Shown: one piece after another, positions 17,292-26,734 of the stretch
How the letters are laid out: each line of letters starts with the position of its first letter
Position numbering within the stretch: the stretch's first letter is position 1
DNA from: G963677445 sp963678275
GTDB taxonomy: Bacteria; Bacteroidota; Ignavibacteria; Ignavibacteriales; Melioribacteraceae
Reading direction: 5' to 3'
Assembly (NCBI GenBank): GCA_963678275.1
Contig: OY782765.1
Coordinates: forward strand, 1,612,001-1,676,000
DNA: 64,000 nt
The notes under the pieces: model-generated
The model's input: only the letters and a program-made list of their open reading frames with translations
Database searches by the model: none
Told to the model about the DNA's origin: nothing
Program-made: the position numbers and the translations under genes

Positions 17292-18697
17292 GCGGTTATA
17301 CCGATCACTACTCAAAAATAGAATTATTAAAGAACGGGACATTATCTCTTAAGGATAATGTCCGTTTTATTATTAACAAGATAAAAAAGCACTCTCACCT
17401 GAATTGTTATACTTTCGTTTCTGAAGAAAGCGCCCTCCGAAATGCCTTTGTTATTGAACAGAAAATTAAAAAAGGGAACCATGGCACACTTGCAGGCATG
17501 GTTATCTCCGTAAAAGATGTAATAGCTGTTAAAGATATGCCTATGAGCTGTTGTTCAGCAATACTGGGTGAGTATATCCCATCTTATAATGCCGACGCGG
17601 TCGAAAGACTCATCGCCGAAGATGCCATAATTATTGGCAAAACGAATTGTGATGAATTCGCGATGGGTTCTTCCAATGAATACTCAATTCATGGCCCTGT
17701 CTTAAATCCTTATGATAACAGCAGAGTGGCGGGAGGTTCATCAGGGGGTTCTGCATGCGCGGTCGCAGCCGGTTTATGTGACGCGTCGCTTGGAAGTGAT
17801 ACAGGGGGATCAGTCAGACAGCCTGCCGCTTTTTGCGGCATATACGGGCTGCGGCCTGAATATGGTTCTGTTTCGAGAAGAGGACTAACTTCTTTTGCCT
17901 CATCACTTGATACGATAGGTCCTATGGCAACGAATTACAGCGATATCCTTAAAATCCTCAATGTTATAGGGAAAAAAGATACTTATGATTCGACGAGCAG
18001 AAAATCTGTGCCAAAAGGAGAAAAAAAGATAAGGAGTGTCGGATTTCCCGAAGAATTAAAACCGCTTCTTCATCAGGAATTTTTCAAAAAATCTGCCGGA
18101 AAATTTTTAAAACTGCTTGAAGATGCCGGTATCGATGTAAAATTCCCATCCATTCCCCTGCTTGAATTTTCAAATGAAGTTTATTATGTAATCGCGAATG
18201 CCGAAGCGGCCTCTAATCTCTCCCGCTTTGATAAAATCAGATATGGTAAAACATCGGGAGCAACACATTCTTCAGGTAGTCTTGACAAGATAAGAACAGC
18301 GCTTTTCGGAGCGGAAGTAAAAAGAAGAATAATGTCGGGGAATTTCATTTTATCTTCAGGTTATTCTGAAAAATATTTTGAGAAGGCGGCGAAAATAAGG
18401 AGGTTGATAACAAATTCCCTTTTAGAAGCGCTTGAGATTTGCGATATTCTGGTCACTCCCACCACCCCCGGAACTGCTTTTTTACTGGGACAAAAGAGAG
18501 AAAATCCTGTAAGTATGTATGATGCGGATATCTATACCACACCCGCGAGTCTGGCCGGACTTGCCGCTCTTCACATTCCCCTGGAAATGGGAAAAAACAG
18601 CGGGCTTCCTTTTGGGATACAAATAATCTGCCGAAACTCAGACCTCCGGAGCCTCACCGGGATTATTGAGATTTATAATCAAGGAAAAGATCGGTAA
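17288..18697 (+). CDS. gatA: Asp/Glu-tRNA amidotransferase subunit A (GatA)
   Basis: The 469-residue amidase-signature protein has the Lys-cisSer-Ser triad at Lys76 (SVKDV), Ser151 (AGGSSGGSA) and Ser175 (SDTGGSVRQP), spaced as in characterised GatA. It releases ammonia from glutamine for conversion of mischarged Glu-tRNA(Gln) or Asp-tRNA(Asn). gatB and gatC are absent from the window, as is common when gat genes are dispersed. The start is TTG at 17288, which overlaps the tatA stop. Its 3' end overlaps the convergent Ig-like lipoprotein gene by 35 bases. Confidence 0.92.
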   Translation: MSGYTDHYSKIELLKNGTLSLKDNVRFIINKIKKHSHLNCYTFVSEESALRNAFVIEQKIKKGNHGTLAGMVISVKDVIAVKDMPMSCCSAILGEYIPSYNADAVERLIAEDAIIIGKTNCDEFAMGSSNEYSIHGPVLNPYDNSRVAGGSSGGSACAVAAGLCDASLGSDTGGSVRQPAAFCGIYGLRPEYGSVSRRGLTSFASSLDTIGPMATNYSDILKILNVIGKKDTYDSTSRKSVPKGEKKIRSVGFPEELKPLLHQEFFKKSAGKFLKLLEDAGIDVKFPSIPLLEFSNEVYYVIANAEAASNLSRFDKIRYGKTSGATHSSGSLDKIRTALFGAEVKRRIMSGNFILSSGYSEKYFEKAAKIRRLITNSLLEALEICDILVTPTTPGTAFLLGQKRENPVSMYDADIYTTPASLAGLAALHIPLEMGKNSGLPFGIQIICRNSDLRSLTGIIEIYNQGKDR

Positions 18698-20330
18698 CGG
18701 GCCACCTCGGCTTTAGATCGAGTGTATCGGAATAATAGATGAACTGTTCCGAGGGAATAAAGGGACTGACGCTTCCATAATCATATTCATCATTGTTATT
18801 ACGATCAGAAAAACTCCAGAGGAAAAACTTCCCGGGATAAACACGGGGAAAATCATAAGAACCATCTTTCTTTATTTTTATTTTGTAATCCCGTTTTTCC
18901 GTCAGACTTGAAAGAACAATAACGTTGGCGCTGTCAGGAAAATTAAAAAGTTTTCCCGAAACACCTGTAAACTCCTGCTTCCCTATTGTCTTCAATTGAA
19001 TGATATGAACTGAATCGGCTCTGTTCCCCGCTACGTCAGTTAACAAAGAAAAGTCTATGGCAAGGCTGTAAGCAGTATTTTCCTTGAGAGTGTTGCGGGG
19101 AATAATTTCCAGCGCCGCGTCATCAACGGGAATTATCTCAAGAGGAATATCACCTCCCCCTTCCATTTGCATTGAGACAAAACTTTCATCCCCAAAATCG
19201 AAAGAATCGTTGAAAATTAATCTGAGTTCCGGATGAATAAAATCAATCGCGTTTTGTGAGGGAGTGGCTATAATCCGGGCAACCATTAACGCCGTGGTAT
19301 CCGGAGCGGAATTGAGCGCTACTTTGAAAGGTTCCGATTCAGCGCTGTTTCCGGCATAGTCGGTAATTATACCACAATGGAGAAAATACTCATTCTCCTC
19401 GCTGAGGGAGTCGGAAAAGGTAAAAAACTGGCTGCCGGTTTGAAGCTGTCCCCTGAAGATATGTTTGATACCAATCTTTCTGCCTGCTGTTGAGTCATAA
19501 AGAAAAATCGAATTTCTGTCGAAGAGAGAACTGTCAACAGGTTCGCTGAATTCAACCACCAGATGATTTCTGTCGGTCATGGCAACATTTACAAGATTTG
19601 GAACTAAAGTATCTTCCATAGTCATTTTAAAATTCAGGCCGCTGAAAAGAGTATCTGTTTCGGTCAGTATAACCTCTCTGAAAGGAGCGCCGTAATTATC
19701 TTCTCCCCTGCCGTAAAGAAAATCACCGAATTCATCACGGACAGCAAAAACACGGTAATTACCTTCGGATAAACCCATGAAATGATAACTGCCATCGGCT
19801 CCCGACTGCGAACGGTAGTCCGCTTTTTCTTCCAGCGGATTGGCGAATCCTTCATTTTCCCGGTACGCGAAAAGCATAATACCTTCAGGTTCATCATCAT
19901 ATATCTTACCGCTGATCACACAGTTATCAATTTCATCACCGGTGGAAAAAACAAGGACGTAGGCGCTTCTCATTTTATTGCGGGCGTTAACATCCGAAAC
20001 ATTTGTGCCAATTGTAAAGGTGTAGGTAGTATTCTCTTTCAGACTATCATTAAATTCTATCTCAAGCCTGGTGCCGCTCCATGAATATTCCAGTTCACCT
20101 TCGATTTCGGGAGAAATAAAAACAGACTCCCTGACACTGTTTTTCTCAACATACTCCGAAAAAGTCAGTGAGATATAATTCTCCGAATACCTTGTGGTTC
20201 CATTTACCGGGTAAGTTTCAGTAATTTCGGGCGCTTCTCTGTCAATTTCTCCCCCCGGGGGAGGAATCTGGATAGCGCATCCCGCGATGAATAAAAGCAG
20301 GAGATAAATTAATTGTGTATTCTTCGCCAT
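18663..20330 (-). CDS. Ig-like (Big_5) domain lipoprotein
   Basis: The 555-residue predicted lipoprotein has signal and lipobox FIAGC (Cys18), followed by IPPPGGEIDREAP, a start seen in a common family of Bacteroidota/Ignavibacteria envelope proteins with an Ig-like Big_5 domain (about 30-125: 'YPVNGTTRYSENYISLTFSE' and following). Further beta-sandwich repeats with 'LVVEFSEPVDSS' (about 250-345) and 'LRLIFNDSF' (about 365-450) follow, and a C-terminal domain with DRNNNDEYDYG resembling a calcium-type loop. Role in the envelope unknown. The start overlaps the mltG stop by 22 bases, so the two are co-expressed. Confidence 0.85.
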   Translation of the reverse strand: MAKNTQLIYLLLLFIAGCAIQIPPPGGEIDREAPEITETYPVNGTTRYSENYISLTFSEYVEKNSVRESVFISPEIEGELEYSWSGTRLEIEFNDSLKENTTYTFTIGTNVSDVNARNKMRSAYVLVFSTGDEIDNCVISGKIYDDEPEGIMLFAYRENEGFANPLEEKADYRSQSGADGSYHFMGLSEGNYRVFAVRDEFGDFLYGRGEDNYGAPFREVILTETDTLFSGLNFKMTMEDTLVPNLVNVAMTDRNHLVVEFSEPVDSSLFDRNSIFLYDSTAGRKIGIKHIFRGQLQTGSQFFTFSDSLSEENEYFLHCGIITDYAGNSAESEPFKVALNSAPDTTALMVARIIATPSQNAIDFIHPELRLIFNDSFDFGDESFVSMQMEGGGDIPLEIIPVDDAALEIIPRNTLKENTAYSLAIDFSLLTDVAGNRADSVHIIQLKTIGKQEFTGVSGKLFNFPDSANVIVLSSLTEKRDYKIKIKKDGSYDFPRVYPGKFFLWSFSDRNNNDEYDYGSVSPFIPSEQFIYYSDTLDLKPRWPVTDLFLDYKSQ

Positions 20331-21352
20331 TTTCTGTATTTTCCAACGTTTCTATTATGCTCGGCAAGAGATTTTGAGAATGTATGCCCCCCGGTTCCAT
20401 TGGCGACAAAATAATAATATCTGTGCTCTTCGGGAAATAACGCGGCTTTAATAGCGGCGCGCCCGGGATTATTTATCGGATGTGGAGGCAGACCCGGATA
20501 CATATAGGTATTTATGGGAGAATCAATCTCAAGGTCCTTGAAATATATTTTATTATGCTTTCTGTATCTTTTCAGGTACTGTACGGTCGGACAAGCCTGC
20601 AAAAGCATATCTTTCTTCAACCGGTTATGATAAACTCCCGATATCCGCTTAAACTCGCTCTCAATATTAGTTTCGGCATCAATAATGGAAGCGAGGGCGA
20701 GAATCTCTTCCCTTTTTAACTCAAGCCCGGCCATTCTTTTTTTTGCCTCTTCATCGAATAGTTTATCCATCTCCCTTTTCATTCTCGCTATAACATCAAT
20801 TGCCGTGGCATTTTTATTAAAATAATATGTTTCGGGAAGTAAATATCCTTCCAATGTGCTGCTGTTTATTCCAAGTGATTTAAGAAATACTTTATCCTCG
20901 CTCAAATTCATAAACCTTGTCGAATCGATCCCCATCTTTTTTTGAAGCAGAGAAGCAAGTTCATGCTGCCAGATTCCTTCGGGAATCGTCACCGATATCT
21001 GTTCCTCCTGAACTCCTTTTTCGAGCATTTCAATAACATCAAAATAACTCAAACCATTTTCAAAAGAATATTTTCCCGCCTTCAGTTTTGAATCAGTTCC
21101 GGTTAAAAAGACAAGAGTTCTGAATACTGTTCGGGAGGGAACGATCTCAGCTCTGACGAGCGTTTCTGTAATCTCACTTACGTTTTGCCCCCTCTTAATC
21201 TCTACCTGCGCCGGAGCATCGGAACTGTAATAATTAGGGGTAAATATTCCCGCGAGCATTAACCCGGTTAAAAAAGAAAATACCGCGAAGATCAAATATG
21301 TTTCGTTAACTCTCTTCAATAAATCGTTTAACCTGTCTTTATATTTTTTCAT
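20309..21352 (-). CDS. mltG: Endolytic murein transglycosylase MltG
   Basis: The 347-residue protein has an N-terminal membrane anchor (about 18-40), a LysM-like region (VEIKRGQNVSEITETL) and the YceG catalytic domain with LASIIDAETN, ISGVYHNRL and MLLQACPTVQY. MltG cuts nascent glycan strands and helps end peptidoglycan polymerisation. In the active-site helix the first acidic residue is Asp where many homologues have Glu; the second Glu is kept. Gene spacing to tsaD is 108 bases. Confidence 0.93.
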   Translation of the reverse strand: MKKYKDRLNDLLKRVNETYLIFAVFSFLTGLMLAGIFTPNYYSSDAPAQVEIKRGQNVSEITETLVRAEIVPSRTVFRTLVFLTGTDSKLKAGKYSFENGLSYFDVIEMLEKGVQEEQISVTIPEGIWQHELASLLQKKMGIDSTRFMNLSEDKVFLKSLGINSSTLEGYLLPETYYFNKNATAIDVIARMKREMDKLFDEEAKKRMAGLELKREEILALASIIDAETNIESEFKRISGVYHNRLKKDMLLQACPTVQYLKRYRKHNKIYFKDLEIDSPINTYMYPGLPPHPINNPGRAAIKAALFPEEHRYYYFVANGTGGHTFSKSLAEHNRNVGKYRKWRRIHN

Positions 21353-21460
21353 ACCTTTCTTTCAATAGCAGATTTTTCCTGCTCATCTGTTGAGTGGAAA
21401 TATATAATTTCAAGAAATTAAACGGTAATAAAGGGAATTCTGTTCCGGATAGGAAAGAAA

Positions 21461-22486
21461 TTATTTTTCCACTGAACTAAAAATATTTTTGGGTAACGCC
21501 GGAAAAGCGGGATAATTGTAGTCAAACTTTTTCCCCGATTCATGAACTTTCCATCCCCTGTAAGCTATCATCGCGCCATTATCACCACAAAAACTGAGGT
21601 CGGGAACGATAAATCTTAGTGATTTTGAGGCTGCTATTTTTCCAATTTCATCCCTTAATGTTTTATTGGCCGCAACTCCCCCGACAAGAGAAACCGATTT
21701 TACACGATATTCTTTCAGCGCTTTTTTGAGTCTTCCTGTAAGGGCTCTTATCACCGCGTCCTGAAAAGAAGCCGCTATATCGGGAATATCAGCCTCGGGC
21801 GCCGATAATGCCGGGCCGTAATTTTCCTGTAAATATCTTAAAACTGAGGTTTTCAGGCCGCTGAAAGAAAAGTCATATTTATTTTTTGTTCTCCCGACAG
21901 GAAATTCAATTTTTTTGCGATTTCCCGCGAGAGCCCTGCTTTGAATCATCGGGCCCCCGGGATATCCGAGCCCCAGCATTTTGGCAACTTTATCGAATGC
22001 CTCGCCTGCCGCGTCATCAATTGTGCCGCCAAGTTTTATAATTTTTGTGTGACTTTCCACTAACAGAAGTAAAGTATGTCCGCCCGATACAGCTATACAC
22101 AGATATGGAAACTCAGGATTGTCTTCCATTAGAAAACCGGAGTATATATGCCCCTCGATATGATTCACCGGCACAAATGGTTTTCCCGCGGAAAATGCCA
22201 GCCCTTTGGAAATTGTTAACCCGACAAGCAGAGCTCCGATTAGTCCGGGCCCTGCTGTCGCCGCGTAAAGGTCAATATCTTTTAATGTCATACCCGATTT
22301 TTCCAAAGCCTGCCGGAGCAGAGGTATAACCATCTGGAGATGCGCCCGGCTCGAAAGTTCAGGAACAACACCTCCATATTTGCTGTGAAAATCCTGCGAC
22401 GAGATCAGGTTTGCCCTGATTCCGTTCTCATCTATTACTGCAACCGACGTCTCATCACATGAACTTTCTATTCCGAGTATATTCAT
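21461..22486 (-). CDS. tsaD: tRNA N6-adenosine threonylcarbamoyltransferase TsaD
   Basis: The protein attaches threonylcarbamoyl to A37 of ANN-reading tRNAs together with TsaB and TsaE. The family start MNILGIESSCDETSVAV, the iron-binding NHIEGH, the nucleotide-binding CIAVSGGHTLLLLV and VGGVAANKTLR, and FCGDNGAMIA are all present. I start it at the ATG at 22486, giving 341 residues, rather than a 12-codon upstream extension, because the family begins there and because the ATG overlaps the proline dehydrogenase stop as ATGA. Confidence 0.96.
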   Translation of the reverse strand: MNILGIESSCDETSVAVIDENGIRANLISSQDFHSKYGGVVPELSSRAHLQMVIPLLRQALEKSGMTLKDIDLYAATAGPGLIGALLVGLTISKGLAFSAGKPFVPVNHIEGHIYSGFLMEDNPEFPYLCIAVSGGHTLLLLVESHTKIIKLGGTIDDAAGEAFDKVAKMLGLGYPGGPMIQSRALAGNRKKIEFPVGRTKNKYDFSFSGLKTSVLRYLQENYGPALSAPEADIPDIAASFQDAVIRALTGRLKKALKEYRVKSVSLVGGVAANKTLRDEIGKIAASKSLRFIVPDLSFCGDNGAMIAYRGWKVHESGKKFDYNYPAFPALPKNIFSSVEK

Positions 22487-23385
22487 CGGCCGAATGTTAG
22501 TATTGATTTTGTAATATACCATGCCATTTGAGGATTTTCCTGAAGCCTCCTGATTGAATAGGCGTACCAGTGAACACCAAAAGGCACATAAATTCTCAAC
22601 TTATGCCCATCCCGGTTAATCCTGTCTCTCATAGCTTCTCTCACACCATATAACATCTGGAATTCATACTTATCGCCCGTAATATTCTTTTCTTTAAGCA
22701 TTTTGTATGATTCATCAACAAGATATTCATCATGAGTAGCGATGCCAACGTAAACTTTATCGTCGAGCATCTGCGCGAGTATCTTCATAAAATTGTCTCT
22801 GACTTCCTGACGATCTTTATAAGCGATTTCTTCAGGCTCAACGTAAATCCCCTTGCAAAGACGATAATGGGCCCCGCCGGCATTCATATCCTTAACATCG
22901 TCAAGAGTCCTTTTAAGATAGGCCTGGACAACTATCCCTACATTCGAATAATCCGTCCGAAGCCGTTTAAAAAGCCTGATAGTTTTGTCGGTAAAAGGAG
23001 AATCTTCCATATCAATCCTGACAAAATTATTTAAAGAACGGGCCTTTTCAACAATTTCTTTCAGTAAGTCATAACAAAAATCTTCATCGATGCCGAGTCC
23101 GAGCTGCGTCGGTTTTATTGACAGATTCGCGTCAAGTTTTTCCTGCTCGATAGTTTCAAGTAATTCGATACATTCATCCCTTGCTTCTTCAGCTTCCTCT
23201 TTCGTACTGATCGATTCGCCGAGAACATCCATTGTGGCAACTATCCCTTTCTCATTAAGATTTTTTGTAACTTTTACCGCGTCCGCTAATTTGGTCCCGG
23301 CGATATAACGTTTGGCAAAAATATATACTATCGGTTTTGGAAGTAATTTAACAAACTTTACAATCAAAGAATTTAATGCGTTCAC
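22483..23385 (-). CDS. Proline dehydrogenase (monofunctional)
   Basis: This 300-residue FAD enzyme has the (beta/alpha)8 barrel motifs DVLGES, RIDMEDSPFTD, YRLCKGIY and the C-terminal substrate-binding RRLQENPQ. It oxidises proline to pyrroline-5-carboxylate, which the P5C dehydrogenase encoded at 5640-7265 completes to glutamate. Electrons go to the quinone pool. Length fits the stand-alone bacterial enzymes. It is translationally coupled to tsaD downstream, an unlikely functional pairing. Confidence 0.93.
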   Translation of the reverse strand: MNALNSLIVKFVKLLPKPIVYIFAKRYIAGTKLADAVKVTKNLNEKGIVATMDVLGESISTKEEAEEARDECIELLETIEQEKLDANLSIKPTQLGLGIDEDFCYDLLKEIVEKARSLNNFVRIDMEDSPFTDKTIRLFKRLRTDYSNVGIVVQAYLKRTLDDVKDMNAGGAHYRLCKGIYVEPEEIAYKDRQEVRDNFMKILAQMLDDKVYVGIATHDEYLVDESYKMLKEKNITGDKYEFQMLYGVREAMRDRINRDGHKLRIYVPFGVHWYAYSIRRLQENPQMAWYITKSILTFGR

Positions 23386-23678
23386 AGTAACCTCTCATAG
23401 AATATGAACATAGATTAAAAAGTCCTTTTATATTTTCTTTTCCGGCCCCGCGTTAACCGAATACCGATTCGTTAAAACGAGCCTGCTTAAATTCAGGGTG
23501 TTAAAACTCCCCGAAGAGCAGTTTTTCGGCGGAAGGCCGGTTCAGTTATCACAAAATGAATTAATAAATTCACAGAGGAAATTTAAGAAAATTGCCCTGA
23601 TTAAGGAAAAGTTTAATCTGTTTTTATAGAGAAACAGAAATTAAAATTTAATTTTTTATTACTGTAGCGCCCCGGAGG

Positions 23679-24269
23679 TCAATTACCTCTTTCGAGCCAC
23701 GCAAAAAATTTCTCTGTTTCGGCTCTTAGATTATCAATATCTCCATCATTCCTGATGATGTAATCGGCTTTGCCTGATATTAAATCGGGTGAAATTTGTT
23801 TTGAAAGCCTGTCGAGCACTTCCCTGGCGGAAGTATTATCCCGTTTGACAGTTCTCTCGATCAGATCATTTTTCTCTGTCACCAGTAAAACAATCTTATC
23901 AAAAAGAGACTCCATTCCCGCTTCAAAAATAAGAGCAGCGTCGACGAAAACGTAATCATTCCTTTTTTCCTCAAGCTGCATTATATTTTTTAACCTGATT
24001 TTTAAGGCGGGATGAACAATTGAATTGAGAGTTTTTAATGCTGATTTATTCTTAAAAACTTTTTCGGCGATATACTCGGTATTTAATTCCTCTCCATAAT
24101 AAGCCTCAACACCGAAAGCCGATTTTATTTTATCCCTGATTACAATTTCCTCAACCATTATTTTTTTCGCGACAGAATCGGCGTCAATCGCTTTGAATCC
24201 TCTTTCCAAAATAAAACCGGCGAAGGTAGTTTTACCGGCGCCAATATTTCCGGTTATTCCTATTTTCAT
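23679..24269 (-). CDS. coaE: Dephospho-CoA kinase
   Basis: A 196-residue P-loop kinase that performs the last step of coenzyme A synthesis. It begins KIGITGNIGAGKTTF with the Walker A motif, then FKAIDADSVAKKIM and NSIVHPAL, and FVDAALIFEAGM in the acceptor region, as in CoaE. It follows the rny terminator on the same strand and so probably has its own promoter or depends on read-through. The 293 bases beyond it to the proline dehydrogenase gene hold no gene I can support. Confidence 0.95.
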   Translation of the reverse strand: MKIGITGNIGAGKTTFAGFILERGFKAIDADSVAKKIMVEEIVIRDKIKSAFGVEAYYGEELNTEYIAEKVFKNKSALKTLNSIVHPALKIRLKNIMQLEEKRNDYVFVDAALIFEAGMESLFDKIVLLVTEKNDLIERTVKRDNTSAREVLDRLSKQISPDLISGKADYIIRNDGDIDNLRAETEKFFAWLERGN

Positions 24270-24283
24270 ATAAAGCTCCGGGA

Positions 24284-24312
24284 ATAAAAAATCCGGCTGA
24301 AAGCCGGATTTT
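24284..24312 (-). terminator. Intrinsic terminator after rny
   Basis: A perfect nine-base stem AATCCGGCT/AGCCGGATT with a three-base loop (24290-24310) is followed on the minus strand by a T-run. It lies just beyond the rny stop codon and before the coaE start. Confidence 0.9.
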
Positions 24313-24314
24313 AT

Positions 24315-25883
24315 TTATTTAGCATAAGATATTTTTCTTACTTCCCTGATAACAGTAACCTTTATTTGACCGGGATACTCCATCTCATCCTGTATCTTCT
24401 GTGATATTTCCACAGCAAGACGATCTGAAAAATCATCGTCAACTTTATCGGGTTCCACAACCACTCTTACTTCGCGGCCTGCCTGAATGGCATAAGTTTT
24501 GGCCACACCTTCGAAAGATTTGGCAAGCGACTCCAGATTTTCGAGTCGTTTCACATAACTTTCGAGAGGTTCTCTTCTTGCTCCCGGACGGGCTCCGCTT
24601 ATCGCGTCGGCCGCCTGCACAAGGGCGGCTATCGGATGTTCCATCTCAATATCTTCGTGATGACTGCCAATAGCGTTGGTAACTATATGATGTTCCCTGT
24701 ATTTTTTAGCAAGCTCATAACCGATAAGAGCATGAGGGCCTTCAATGTTTCTATCTACCGTTTTGCCGATATCATGCATCAGGCCCGACTTTTTGGCGAG
24801 GATAGGATCAAAACCAAGTTCCGCGGCCATTATACCGGTAATATGTCCCACTTCGATACTGTGCTGAAGGAGATTCTGACCATAACTGGAACGATATTTC
24901 ATCTTTCCGATATGTTTTATAAGTTCCGGATGCACACCATGAATACCAAGCTGAATCAGTGCGCTCTCACCTTCACGAATAATTTCTTCTTCAAGTTCAC
25001 CCTGAACCTTCTGAACAACTTCTTCTATTCGCGCCGGGTGAATTCTGCCGTCACTTATCAAACGCTCAAGAGAGATTCTCGCTACTTCTCTTCTGAACTG
25101 ATCGAATGCCGAAAGAATAACCGCTTCGGGAGTATCGTCAACAATAACATCAACTCCGGTGGCAGCTTCAAACGCCCTGATATTTCTTCCTTCCCGGCCG
25201 ATTATGCGGCCTTTCATATCATCGTTCTGAATCTGCACGACCGAAACGGTTGTTTCAACCGAATGATCAACGGCTGTCCGCTGAATGGCCTGCACAACAA
25301 TTTTTTGCGCAATTTTTTTCCCTTCAACTTTTGTCAATTCCCGAATTTCATTCAGCTGCTGCGACGCGTCGGCTTTCGCTTTTTCAAGCATATTTTCCAT
25401 CAGCATCTTTTTTGCTTCATCGGCGGTAAGACCGGCTGTTTTCTCCAGACGAATATTCTGCTCAATGATCAGACGGTCGAGATTCTCATTCTTCCTTAAT
25501 AAATCGTCCCGGAGTGTTTCGACTTCTTTTTCGGTAGCACGAATATTTTTTTCTTTTTCCTGGACCAGATCGAATTTTTTATCAAGATTTTCTTCGCGCT
25601 GTTTAAGCTGCTTTTCTATATTCGAAAACTTCTGATTTCGACGATTTACCTCAACATCAAAATCCTGTTTTTTTCTGAACCATTCATCTTTTACTTCAAT
25701 AAGTTTTTCGCGTTTGATATTTCTGGCTTCTTTTTCAGCGTCTTCTACAAGAATTTTTGCTCTCTGTTCGGCAGCAGAAATTGTATTTTTACCAAGTTTG
25801 GAATTAATAGCCCAGCCAAGATAAAATATTAAAGCAAACGCCACTAACGCAATTGGAATAATAGTGACTAATTCCATTTCCAT
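24315..25883 (-). CDS. rny: Ribonuclease Y
   Basis: The 522-residue endoribonuclease initiates mRNA decay at the membrane. It has an N-terminal transmembrane helix, a long coiled coil (about 35-200), a KH domain with GRIIGREGRNIRAFE, and an HD domain with LMHDIGKTVD. The start is set at the ATG at 25883: GGAGGA lies six bases upstream and the resulting length is the family norm. A reading frame 15 codons longer exists but runs into the closing helix of the 6S RNA. Confidence 0.96.
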   Translation of the reverse strand: MEMELVTIIPIALVAFALIFYLGWAINSKLGKNTISAAEQRAKILVEDAEKEARNIKREKLIEVKDEWFRKKQDFDVEVNRRNQKFSNIEKQLKQREENLDKKFDLVQEKEKNIRATEKEVETLRDDLLRKNENLDRLIIEQNIRLEKTAGLTADEAKKMLMENMLEKAKADASQQLNEIRELTKVEGKKIAQKIVVQAIQRTAVDHSVETTVSVVQIQNDDMKGRIIGREGRNIRAFEAATGVDVIVDDTPEAVILSAFDQFRREVARISLERLISDGRIHPARIEEVVQKVQGELEEEIIREGESALIQLGIHGVHPELIKHIGKMKYRSSYGQNLLQHSIEVGHITGIMAAELGFDPILAKKSGLMHDIGKTVDRNIEGPHALIGYELAKKYREHHIVTNAIGSHHEDIEMEHPIAALVQAADAISGARPGARREPLESYVKRLENLESLAKSFEGVAKTYAIQAGREVRVVVEPDKVDDDFSDRLAVEISQKIQDEMEYPGQIKVTVIREVRKISYAK

Positions 25884-25908
25884 ATTTTCCTCCACAAGCG
25901 ATAAAATA

Positions 25909-26097
25909 GACCGCACCAGCCGGCGCATTGTTGAAAGAAGAACTCTTCTATCGACAATGTGGTAAACTGCCCGACGCTTTTTACTTCCCCTGGGTCGCTA
26001 AGGACTCCCGAAGGATGGGGCCTGTAATACACGCCGCAAGTCAGTAAACCTATGATATGGTGTTAGTTCTTTATTATTGTCGACCGGCGGTGCGGAT
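25909..26097 (-). ncRNA. ssrS: 6S RNA (SsrS), predicted from structure and context
   Basis: Between zapA and rny lies a non-coding stretch that folds into one long rod of about 185 nucleotides. The ends pair as 25911-25917 with 26089-26095 and 25919-25923 with 26084-26088, and a second helix pairs 25951-25958 with 26076-26083 (TCGACAAT/ATTGTCGA). Inside is a largely unpaired region and a C/G-rich apical arm containing CCCCATCCTTCGGGAG. Length, rod shape with central bubble, and location directly after zapA match 6S RNA, which mimics an open promoter and sequesters RNA polymerase. Identified by eye; a covariance-model search would settle it. Confidence 0.82.
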
Positions 26098-26107
26098 TCT
26101 AATACTT

Positions 26108-26407
26108 TTATGATGGAATGGGCATATTTTCTGAGTCGGTCAAAAGAAGCTTTATTCTCTTAATCTTATCCTTAGCCTGTATATTCATCTCACTGAAGTG
26201 GTTCTTTTCAACATACAATTCATAAGCTATATTCAAAGCGGCAATAATTGCGAGAGTTTCATTAGGCTGATCGGGTAAATCCCGGCGGGTATCTTCCATT
26301 ACTTTATCAACATACCTGGCCAGGTCGCTGGCAATATCCTGATTCTCAACCAGCAACGAGTATTCTTTATTAAATATCTTAACTTTCAGCTTCTTTTTTT
26401 CAGTCAT
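26108..26407 (-). CDS. zapA: Cell division protein ZapA
   Basis: The 99-residue protein matches ZapA: KVKIFNKEYSLLVE strand pair, then 'ALNIAYELY' leading into a C-terminal helix. ZapA crosslinks FtsZ filaments at the division site. It follows a coiled-coil gene and precedes the 6S RNA, the widespread zapA-ssrS arrangement. Confidence 0.93.
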   Translation of the reverse strand: MTEKKKLKVKIFNKEYSLLVENQDIASDLARYVDKVMEDTRRDLPDQPNETLAIIAALNIAYELYVEKNHFSEMNIQAKDKIKRIKLLLTDSENMPIPS

Positions 26408-26438
26408 AATATGTCAAACCATCATACGATCAAAATTT

Positions 26439-26732
26439 CTAAGAACGCAGATGATAATCGAGTCGGCTTATTAAATCATCTATCTGGCCGCGCAGAATAT
26501 CCCGGTCTCCCCGGAATGAAGTTTTTTCGGCTTCCGCGCTCTGACTCATTATCTCTTTTTCTTCAAGTTTTAGTTGCAGCAGTTCATTTTCCTGCTGAAG
26601 TACTCTGTTTCTATTTGTTAACTGATTAATACTGTTATTTAGTTCCTGATTTCTCTGCACATAAATATAAACCTGTTTTTCCAGGGAGGATAATTCTTCC
26701 AGTAAGCTGTCATACTTATTCTTTTCAGACAA
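26439..26732 (-). CDS. Small coiled-coil protein (ZapB-like candidate)
   Basis: The 97-residue acidic protein is almost all heptad coiled coil (about 5-65: LLEELSSLEKQVYIYVQ then a run of QLTNRNRVLQQENELLQLKL), with an arginine-rich tail. It has no catalytic motif. Its place immediately before zapA and its ZapB-like composition suggest a division-ring accessory factor, but the sequence alone does not prove homology. The stop of pheT is two bases upstream. Confidence 0.8.
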   Translation of the reverse strand: MSEKNKYDSLLEELSSLEKQVYIYVQRNQELNNSINQLTNRNRVLQQENELLQLKLEEKEIMSQSAEAEKTSFRGDRDILRGQIDDLISRLDYHLRS

Positions 26733-26734
26733 TT

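Noticed and set aside
24636..25499. Long plus-strand frame of 287 codons opposite rny
   Set aside because: It is the antisense of the highly conserved rny coding sequence, with no motif or start signal.
25884..25928. Fifteen-codon N-terminal extension of ribonuclease Y
   Set aside because: It overlaps the closing helix of the predicted 6S RNA, while a strong ribosome-binding site precedes the ATG at 25883 and gives the family length.
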